DNA of 9,404 nt. Origin: Candidatus Zixiibacteriota bacterium. GTDB lineage: Bacteria; Zixibacteria; MSB-5A5; GN15; JAAZOE01. Within the stretch, counting starts at the first letter, position 1; each line of letters starts with the position of its first letter. Of this stretch, positions 1 through 4,800 are shown in pieces. The stretch covers positions 1-9,404 of the forward strand of contig JAQVRW010000094.1 in the NCBI GenBank assembly GCA_028700875.1, written 5' to 3'. The notes beneath the pieces were generated by a model that saw nothing but the letters and a program-made list of their open reading frames with translations, did no database searches and had not been told where the DNA came from. Made by a program: the position numbers and the translations under genes.

Positions 1-289
1 CCGTGACAGCGCCGCGCGACCGGAAGAGATTGCTCAGGGCATACGCCAGCTGCGCCGCTTCCGTGAACGCGCCGATAAAGACAATATCCATCTTGTCCGG
101 CAACTCCAGGGCGATATCCTCCCGCCCCGTATAGCAGACCAACGTCACGTCATGTCCCGCCTGTTCACACCAGACGGCGATAACCTGCGGCATGATGCTC
201 GCGAAATTGGGATACATGACCCGTCCCCAATAACTCCGGGTGGGTTTGTTGGCGACGAGATCGATGATGCCGATGGTTAACTTGCGCAT
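1..289 (-). CDS. B12-binding-domain radical SAM protein (N-terminal part, cut by window edge)
   Basis: Only the first 96 codons lie in the window; the gene continues to the left. The protein starts MRKLTIGIIDLVANKPTR and carries a Rossmann-like segment (CEQAGHDVTLVCYTG, then DIVFIGAFTEAAQLAYALS). This pattern resembles the N-terminal cobalamin-binding domain of BchE-like class B radical SAM enzymes, which place a corrinoid above the SAM/[4Fe-4S] site for methyl transfer or ring chemistry. The radical SAM CxxxCxxC motif would lie outside the window, so the catalytic half is inferred. The ATG at 289 is preceded by GGGAAG at a 6-nt spacing. The gene lies 20 nt after the upstream small-protein gene, which suggests one transcript. 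Substrate unknown. The family call rests on remembered similarity in this N-terminal segment. Confidence 0.7.
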   Translation of the reverse strand, partial: MRKLTIGIIDLVANKPTRSYWGRVMYPNFASIMPQVIAVWCEQAGHDVTLVCYTGREDIALELPDKMDIVFIGAFTEAAQLAYALSNLFRSRGAVT

Positions 290-309
290 GATAGACTTCC
301 CGATTCGTT

Positions 310-633
310 TTATCGCAGCCGGGAAACATTAAAATCGAAGAGAGAACCAAAAGCGCCGGCGACGTCGGGCTGTGAAATCGCCGCCGTCGCCGAAAAGCCG
401 GCTGCCATATACTCCGAAAGCAACGTTTCCATCCCTGTGGGAAAATCCGGCGACGGTTTCAGACCGATCAGCACGCCGACGGCCGACGGGGAAACACTAC
501 CATATACGAACCGTTCCGCTTTATCCTTTAAAACATTTGTGGAGGGACCGTTCGCCGATAGGTCCAATGGGCCGTAGTGCAACTCCCACGGGACGATCAA
601 AAGGAGCAGCAAAAATATGACCCGCCTTTTCAC
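310..633 (-). CDS. small exported or membrane-anchored protein of unknown function (107 aa)
   Basis: I do not recognise this protein. It begins with a GTG codon (633), followed by KRR and a strongly hydrophobic stretch (VIFLLLLLIVPW, residues 5-16). This fits a signal peptide or an N-terminal membrane anchor with the rest outside the cytoplasm. There is no lipobox cysteine, and no cysteine anywhere in the protein. The remaining ~85 residues are rich in Ser, Ala, Gly and Pro and contain no motif I know. An AGGA sequence lies a few bases before the GTG. The gene sits 41 nt after the possible 24-residue peptide ORF and 20 nt before the radical SAM gene, so it is probably part of the sigma-factor transcript. 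Only about four residues precede the hydrophobic segment, so it is not a normal anti-sigma factor with a cytoplasmic binding domain. Confidence 0.5.
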   Translation of the reverse strand: MKRRVIFLLLLLIVPWELHYGPLDLSANGPSTNVLKDKAERFVYGSVSPSAVGVLIGLKPSPDFPTGMETLLSEYMAAGFSATAAISQPDVAGAFGSLFDFNVSRLR

Positions 634-674
634 GTCCGGTCCTATGCAGTAAAGTCCGCCCGAGCTGAATGGGC

Positions 675-749
675 TCAGAACTGGGTGAACTCTCCAATGA
701 ATGACATCAGCACAAAAACAATCATCAAAAACCGGTGAGGAATTCTCAT
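675..749 (-). CDS. possible 24-residue hydrophobic peptide
   Basis: A short ORF starts with ATG at 749 and is preceded by AGGGAG at a 7-nt spacing, a good ribosome binding site. It encodes an N-terminus with Arg2, His5 and Arg6, a hydrophobic core (FLMIVFVLMSFIG) and a polar end (EFTQF). This is the shape of a single-span membrane peptide or a leader. It lies between the sigma-factor stop (802) and the 107-residue protein (633), with 52 and 41 nt on either side. The evidence is the ribosome binding site, the composition and the position; no family is recognised. It could be a chance ORF in a leader for the next gene. Confidence 0.35.
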   Translation of the reverse strand: MRIPHRFLMIVFVLMSFIGEFTQF

Positions 750-801
750 GACGACACTCCCTTGCTTTAAAAGACGTTTTTGCCCCGCCGACGCTCGGCC
801 G

Positions 802-1365
802 TCAGGCAGTACGGGCAACCTTGGCAACACGTCCGAAAAGTCCCTTTTGCATGAGTTTGCGACCCCGGTACAACCATGATCGGACGTCGTCCAAATCGAT
901 TCCGGCGATGTCGGCAATCTCTCGGTATGAAAATTCCTCCAGAAAGGACAGGATGACCACTACCCGGACGTCCGCGGGAAGCCCGGTAATCGCCGCGCGC
1001 ACGTTGCCGTTCATTTTTTCGTCAAGAAGCCTTTGTCCCAGATCGTCGAGGGCCTCGGCGGACATAGACTCAACACCCGGGAAGACCTCGTCGCCGTCTG
1101 AGGATTCGATAAAATCCGACCGGCGGGTGTGGTTCCGGCAACTGCCGCAGAACAACCGGGTCAGGATTTTGAAGAGCCATGTTTTGAAGTCGATTTTGGA
1201 AACGGTGATGTCCCACAATCGATACGCCGTGGCAAATGTTTCGCATACCAAACCGTCAGCCTCCGGTTTATTTCCGGTCAACCAGAAGGCGGTTCGCGAG
1301 AGGGCATCGAGGTGGGGAAACGCTTCGGCCTCAAAACACATCCTTCGCAACGTTCTCGGTCTCAT
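802..1365 (-). CDS. ECF (sigma-70 family, group 4) RNA polymerase sigma factor
   Basis: A 187-residue protein with the two-domain ECF layout. Sigma region 2 spans about residues 14-80 (PHLDALSRTAFWLTGNKPEADGLV, then CETFATAYRLWD and KTWLFKILTRLF). An acidic linker covers about 85-115. Sigma region 4 spans about 120-176 (ITGLPADVRVVVILSF, EEFSYREIADIAGIDLDDV, WLYRGRKLMQKGLF) with the helix-turn-helix that reads the -35 element. Its role would be to direct RNA polymerase to a small regulon. Start choice: ATG 1365 has GGTGAG 8 nt upstream; an in-frame ATG at codon 9 is less well placed. Oddities are a CGSC pair plus His near the end of region 2 (C73, C76, H79), and no recognisable anti-sigma gene beside it. 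The following genes (24-residue peptide, small exported protein, radical SAM enzyme) may be its targets or its operon partners; that is inference. Confidence 0.88.
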   Translation of the reverse strand: MRPRTLRRMCFEAEAFPHLDALSRTAFWLTGNKPEADGLVCETFATAYRLWDITVSKIDFKTWLFKILTRLFCGSCRNHTRRSDFIESSDGDEVFPGVESMSAEALDDLGQRLLDEKMNGNVRAAITGLPADVRVVVILSFLEEFSYREIADIAGIDLDDVRSWLYRGRKLMQKGLFGRVAKVARTA

Positions 1366-1464
1366 GACACACGCTCACCTTCCCGGCACATCCCCCCGCC
1401 GGCTTGTTCCTTCCTCGGGATATAAAGATTCAGCTTTCGATTAGAACACACCCACCCAGACCGA

Positions 1465-1535
1465 CTCTGGATACTATTCCTGCTTTCCCTGGATACTCCA
1501 CGCCCCCCGGGAAATGATTCCATATCCTGGATAGA
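1465..1535. repeat. three TGGATA (TATCCA) repeats, possible operator cluster
   Basis: The plus-strand sequence TGGATA occurs at 1468, 1490 and 1528 (starts 22 and 38 nt apart). The two left copies share CTGGATACT. The right copy is part of a perfect 11-bp palindrome, TATCC-T-GGATA (1523-1533), and the other two look like half-sites of it. All lie in the leader or start-site region of the sigma-factor promoter, where a repressor or autoregulator could bind. No binding protein is identified. Confidence 0.35.
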
Positions 1536-1562
1536 ATATACCCAGATTACAATCGGGGTCAA
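1535..1562 (-). promoter_or_regulatory. promoter-like sequence for the sigma-factor gene
   Basis: On the minus strand, TTGACC (1562-1557) is followed after 16 nt by TATATT (1540-1535), a good match to a housekeeping sigma-70 promoter. Transcription would start near 1528, leaving a leader of about 160 nt before the sigma ATG at 1365. The -10 element directly abuts the first TATCC/GGATA repeat. Predicted from sequence only. Confidence 0.5.
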
Positions 1563-1604
1563 TCGACCAAAGGATTGAAAAGGGGATTAATCCCTTGGAT
1601 CGAT
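1562..1604 (-). terminator. inverted repeat after the response regulator gene, possible terminator
   Basis: Just after the response-regulator stop codon, ATCGACCAA (1562-1570) pairs with TTGGATCGAT (1595-1604), with one bulged base. Inside this stem lies a 12-bp perfect palindrome, GGGATTAATCCC (1583-1594). On the minus strand CTTTTC follows the inner palindrome, so it may act as a weak intrinsic terminator. There is no long T-run, and the outer arm overlaps the -35 of the next promoter, so an operator role is also possible. Confidence 0.3.
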
Positions 1605-1607
1605 AGA

Positions 1608-2297
1608 CTAATGGCGGTTGTCGGAGCGATGCCTGGGAACCTTCTTGGCGATCCCCTTGGTCAGGGCGAAACTGGCCAGTTCCAGACGGGTGTGGAGGGC
1701 CAGCTTTTCCAGGATATTGTGGACATGGCTCTTGACGGTGAACACGGCGATATTGAGTTCCCTGGCGATTTCCTTGTTGCTCCGCCCTTGGGCGATCAGG
1801 TCGATGACGTCCTGCTCCCGTTTGGTCATGCGAACGGCATCCAGCAGTTGGTCCATGTTTCCGCTCTGGACGGCGTGCTCGACGATATGAGAAAACAGGG
1901 AATCGGTCAACGGCGGCGGCAGCACTTTCGCCCCCTTGGCGACCGACCGGATGGTATGCAGAAAATCATCGAGCGTGGCGTCTTTGAGAATAAATCCGGA
2001 GACTCCGGCTCTCACGAAATCGACCACGTCGGCCTGGACAGGAATAAGATCCATCACCACCACTTCGGCCTTGGGAAAGTCCCTCTCGATCAGTTCCACG
2101 ACCTTCAGGCTGCTCTGGTTCTTCAAGCCCAGATCGAGCAGGACCACCTGCGGCTTCAACTTCATCGCCTTTTCGAAGGCATCGCCGTTGCCGGTCGCCG
2201 AAACGGCTTTGATATCCCGCTGCTCGTTCAGCATATCGGTGATGCCTTCCCGAAGAAGGCGGTTATCTTCTATCAGCAAAACCCGGATTTTCGGCAT
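1608..2297 (-). CDS. NarL/FixJ-type response regulator with LuxR helix-turn-helix
   Basis: A 229-residue two-domain transcription regulator. The receiver (about 1-125) has acidic E10/D11, phospho-acceptor D55 (VVLLDLGLKN) and K105 (GFILKDA). The LuxR-type DNA-binding domain (about 156-213) shows MTKREQDVIDLIAQGRSNKE, then IARELNIAVFTVKSHVHNIL, matching the GerE/LuxR helix-turn-helix. The normal Thr/Ser switch residue at the end of beta-4 is replaced by Asp83 (VVVMDLIPVQADV), so phosphorylation-dependent switching may differ from the textbook. I recall similar MDL-type receivers in metagenomic response regulators. Start choice: ATG 2297 has GGAGG 9 nt upstream; the TTG at 2306 would abut that site. 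It has its own promoter-like sequence and no adjacent histidine kinase. A link to the redox operon upstream is possible but unproven. Confidence 0.9.
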   Translation of the reverse strand: MPKIRVLLIEDNRLLREGITDMLNEQRDIKAVSATGNGDAFEKAMKLKPQVVLLDLGLKNQSSLKVVELIERDFPKAEVVVMDLIPVQADVVDFVRAGVSGFILKDATLDDFLHTIRSVAKGAKVLPPPLTDSLFSHIVEHAVQSGNMDQLLDAVRMTKREQDVIDLIAQGRSNKEIARELNIAVFTVKSHVHNILEKLALHTRLELASFALTKGIAKKVPRHRSDNRH

Positions 2298-3946
2298 ACG
2301 CAACAACCTCCGCTTTCCGTTATGACACGGATTTTCGGCGGTGCAGTCTTCCCGTGGTGACCGTATATGATGTGTTGCGACTCATGTACTCTACCTATAG
2401 TATCATATCTCGCAGACCCCAATGTCAAGCAAAAAATGGCCGGTTTCCGTCCGCCTCTTCCCCCTGATCGCATGCGACAACGGGCGGCTTCCCGCAACGA
2501 CGATATACTGCCGTTGCGGAAAGCCGAAAAACGGATGGGCAATAAAAGGGAAGAAAGATATTCGTGAATCGAACGGGCCGCCTTGCGGCCAGCTCCCATC
2601 GCCAGAATAACCGTTGCCGCCCCCGTGACCACGTCGCCGCCGGCCCAGACCCGGTCCATCGAGGTCTTCCCGGTCGCCTCGTCGGCCACGATATTCCCCT
2701 TCTTCCCGATCTGCAAACCGGGGGTGGTAGCCGGGATCATCGGGTTGGGGCTGTTGCCGATAGCGCACACGACGGCATCAACATCCATCAGGGTTTCCGA
2801 ACCCTCAATCGGAACGGGGCTGCGGCGCCCCGATGCGTCCGGTTCGCCCAACTGCATCTTGAGGTATTCGATTTGCCGAACCCAGCCGCGCTCGTCGCCG
2901 ATATACCGAATCGGCAGGGTCAAAAATTCGAAGACGATCCCTTCTTCTTCGGCGTTTTCGACTTCCTCCAGCCGCGCGGGCAATTCCTGCCGCGAACGGC
3001 GGTAAATGATTTTTGAATCAGCCCCCAAACGCAACGCCGTGCGGGCGCAATCCATGGCGACGTTCCCGCCGCCGACCACGGCGACTTTCCGATGCCGCTT
3101 TATCGGCGTGTCGTACTCGGGAAACAGGAACCCTTTCATCAGGTTCATTCGGGTCAGGTACTCGTTGGCCGAATACACGCCATTGAGATTCTCGCCGGGG
3201 ATGTTCATGAACCAGGGCAGACCCGCCCCGGCTCCGATAAAGACCGCATCGTATTCCTTCAGGATATCCGCCAGCGTTCGCGTCTTGCCAACGACATAAT
3301 CGGTGATCAATTCGACGCCGAGCGTTTTGAGGTACTCCACCTCCCACCCGACAATCGCCTTCGGCAGACGGAACTCCGGGATACCATAGGTCAGCACCCC
3401 GCCGAGTTTGTGCAAAGCCTCAAAGATAGTGACGGCATGGCCGCGCAAAATCAGATCGCCGGCGACCGTCAGTCCCGCCGGGCCGCCGCCGACTACAGCC
3501 ACCTTGCGGCCGGTGGCGGGCGGAATATCGGGAACGGCCGCCTTTCCCTGCGATGCCTCCCAATCGGCCGCGAATCGTTCCAGTCGGCCGATCGCTATCT
3601 GTCCGCCCTTTTTTACCAGGACGCAGGTCTTCTCACACTGCTCCTCCTGGGGGCAGACGCGGCCGCACACGGCCGGCAGAAGGTTCTTTTCCTTGAGCAC
3701 GCGGATGGCGCCGGGGAAATCCCCTTCACCGATCAGTTTGACGAATCCGGGGATGTTGATCTCCACCGGGCAGTTGTTCACACACAACGGTTTCTTGCAT
3801 TGCAGACAACGGGAGGCTTCCGCCATGGCCATATCGGCCGGGTACCCCAGAGCCACCTCGCTGAAATTGAAGCGACGCACCTCGGGCGACTGCTTGGGCA
3901 TCTCCCGGCGGTTCAGGTCCAGTTTTTTCTTCTGTGGTTCGGTCAT
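2273..3946 (-). CDS. nfnB: NfnB-like NADPH/ferredoxin oxidoreductase subunit (GltD/SudA family) with a C-terminal read-through
   Basis: A flavoprotein of the glutamate-synthase-small-subunit/NfnB family. In Nfn this subunit carries the bifurcating FAD, binds NADP(H) and exchanges electrons with ferredoxin. The N-terminal part has two Cys sets for [4Fe-4S] clusters (C47, C50, C55, C59 and C94, C98, C104, C108). A Rossmann FAD motif VVGGGPAGLT lies at 151-160, a second dinucleotide motif VVGGGNVAMDCARTALRLGA at 290-309 with the NADPH-type YRRSRQELPAR after it, and the closing FAD segment GGDVVTGAATVILAMGAG at 437-453. Family proteins end near HEYLSS (461-466), giving a usual length of about 465. 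Here the frame continues 91 codons (2548-2273) with no family similarity, and overlaps the next gene by 25 nt. The start ATG (3946) overlaps the NfnA stop as ATGA. The frame is open further upstream, but that part has no family character. SudA or a GltD paralog would be the alternative names. Confidence 0.9.
   Translation of the reverse strand: MTEPQKKKLDLNRREMPKQSPEVRRFNFSEVALGYPADMAMAEASRCLQCKKPLCVNNCPVEINIPGFVKLIGEGDFPGAIRVLKEKNLLPAVCGRVCPQEEQCEKTCVLVKKGGQIAIGRLERFAADWEASQGKAAVPDIPPATGRKVAVVGGGPAGLTVAGDLILRGHAVTIFEALHKLGGVLTYGIPEFRLPKAIVGWEVEYLKTLGVELITDYVVGKTRTLADILKEYDAVFIGAGAGLPWFMNIPGENLNGVYSANEYLTRMNLMKGFLFPEYDTPIKRHRKVAVVGGGNVAMDCARTALRLGADSKIIYRRSRQELPARLEEVENAEEEGIVFEFLTLPIRYIGDERGWVRQIEYLKMQLGEPDASGRRSPVPIEGSETLMDVDAVVCAIGNSPNPMIPATTPGLQIGKKGNIVADEATGKTSMDRVWAGGDVVTGAATVILAMGAGRKAARSIHEYLSSLLLPIRFSAFRNGSISSLREAARCRMRSGGRGGRKPAIFCLTLGSARYDTIGRVHESQHIIYGHHGKTAPPKIRVITESGGCCVCRKSGFC
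2399..2428 (-). promoter_or_regulatory. promoter-like sequence for the response regulator gene
   Basis: On the minus strand, a perfect TTGACA (2428-2423) is followed after 18 nt by GATACT (2404-2399). TATGAT (2407-2402, 15-nt spacer) is an alternative -10. The leader to the ATG at 2297 would be about 95 nt. The sequence lies inside the C-terminal read-through of the NfnB-like reading frame, which supports the view that this stretch is really intergenic. Confidence 0.55.
2485..2526 (-). terminator. strong hairpin just after the expected end of nfnB
   Basis: CGGCTTCCCGCAACG (2485-2499) pairs with CGTTGCGGAAAGCCG (2512-2526) over 15 positions with one mismatch, around a 12-nt loop. It begins about 22 nt beyond the point where NfnB homologs end. 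No T-run follows on the minus strand, so it is not a classic intrinsic terminator. It could be an mRNA-stabilising 3' hairpin or a Rho-assisted end. Confidence 0.4.
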
Positions 3947-4800
3947 GGCCTCTGCTCCCGGATGGCGGCGTGATGGTCCTCGCACCGGCTGGCGGTGACG
4001 ACGATCTCTTCCTCGACGATATACGTCTTGCGGCGCTGCAGCAGTTCCTCCCAATCGACCAGGTGCCCGTCGAAATCCGGCCCGTGCACGCAGGCGAATT
4101 TGGTCTCCTTGCCCACCGTGACCCGGCAGACGCCGCACATCCCCGTCCCGTCGATCATGATCGGGTTCAGGCTGACGATCGTCTTCATTTCATACGGGCG
4201 GCTCATGTCGGAGGCGCGTTTCAACAGGTAGGTGCACCCGTTGACGATGATCCGATGCACCGGCCGGCCAAGCGTCTTCATGATCTCCGGCGCCCGCGAC
4301 ACGTGCCCTCGGTACCCCTTGGTGCCGTCGCGGGTGATAACGATCAGCGTATCCGACACTTTTTTGAACCGATCCTCCCAGTACAGCAGGAAGGAACTAC
4401 GGGACTCCATGACGGTGATGACCTTGTTTCCCCTGGCCTTCAAGGCCCGCGCGATCGGATAGATGCTGCCGATGCCGTAACAGCCGCCGATGCACATGAC
4501 CGTCCCAAAATCGCCGATTTCGGTTGGAATGCCCAGTGGGCCGACCACCGTCGCCAAATCGTCGCCGGCTTTCAGCGCCGCCAGTTTGCCGGTCGTCCCG
4601 CCGACTTCCATGAAGATAAGCGTGATCGTTCCCGCCGCGGCGTCCCAGTCAGAGACCGACAACGGGATTCGTTCGCCGTCGTCATCGGCCCGAACGATGA
4701 CGAACTGCCCCGGTTGTATCTGCGCGGCCACCGCCGGCGCCTCCACCACCATCGAATGGATGTTGGGAACCACCGCCTGCTTGGTAAGTATCTTAGCCAT
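3943..4800 (-). CDS. nfnA: NfnA-like FAD/[2Fe-2S] subunit (PyrK/ferredoxin-NADP reductase family)
   Basis: A 285-residue protein, the usual length for NfnA/SudB/PyrK-type electron-transfer subunits. An N-terminal FAD-binding barrel (about 1-95) contains PGQFVIVRADDDGERIPLSV, the flavin motif. A nucleotide-binding domain follows (about 98-205). Near the C-terminus, IDGTGMCGVCRVTVG plus KFACVHGPDFDGH gives D217, C222, C225 and C237. This is the 3-Cys-plus-Asp [2Fe-2S] pattern known for NfnA, rather than the four Cys of PyrK. The nucleotide loop is unusual: CIGGCYGIGS (103-112) where FNR-type proteins normally have GGGxGxxP. NAD(H) binding may therefore be altered or lost. It overlaps the bfuA-like gene by 8 nt and the NfnB gene by 4 nt. 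AAGGAA 5 nt before the ATG serves as ribosome binding site. Role inferred: relay between the NfnB flavin and the Bfu-type core. Confidence 0.88.
   Translation of the reverse strand: MAKILTKQAVVPNIHSMVVEAPAVAAQIQPGQFVIVRADDDGERIPLSVSDWDAAAGTITLIFMEVGGTTGKLAALKAGDDLATVVGPLGIPTEIGDFGTVMCIGGCYGIGSIYPIARALKARGNKVITVMESRSSFLLYWEDRFKKVSDTLIVITRDGTKGYRGHVSRAPEIMKTLGRPVHRIIVNGCTYLLKRASDMSRPYEMKTIVSLNPIMIDGTGMCGVCRVTVGKETKFACVHGPDFDGHLVDWEELLQRRKTYIVEEEIVVTASRCEDHHAAIREQRP

Larger units (their letters stand above)
1366..1607. other. intergenic region between sigma factor and response regulator genes
   Basis: 242 nt hold the inverted repeat after the response regulator, the sigma-factor promoter-like sequence, the three TATCCA repeats and a leader of about 160 nt. 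Close to the sigma ribosome binding site a small hairpin is possible (minus strand CCGGC and GCCGG around a G-rich loop, about 1384-1403). A 66-codon minus-strand ORF crosses the region and ends in ATGA at the sigma start, but it resembles nothing and is probably chance. Confidence 0.5.

Noticed and set aside
787..799. Small hairpin GCCGA-CGC-TCGGC after the sigma gene
   Set aside because: A five-base-pair stem with no T-run; too weak to call a terminator.
821..1444. 207-codon plus-strand ORF over the sigma factor
   Set aside because: It is antisense to the clear sigma-factor gene, and its translation resembles no protein family.
1362..1562. 66-codon minus-strand ORF ending in ATGA at the sigma start
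   Set aside because: The overlap is attractive, but the ORF covers the promoter and repeat region, has no recognisable ribosome binding site at its start, and its composition looks non-coding.
1575..2360. 261-codon plus-strand ORF over the response regulator
   Set aside because: It is antisense to a clear receiver/LuxR protein; its His- and Gln-rich translation is a mirror of that gene.
2320..2385. 21-codon upstream ORF in the response regulator leader (minus strand)
   Set aside because: It falls in the right place for a leader peptide, but it has no clear ribosome binding site and no attenuator-like codon run.
3947..4138. Longer NfnB start at 4138
   Set aside because: The extra 64 residues are Arg- and Gly-rich and are an out-of-frame reading of the NfnA-like gene; the ATG at 3946 forms the normal ATGA overlap.
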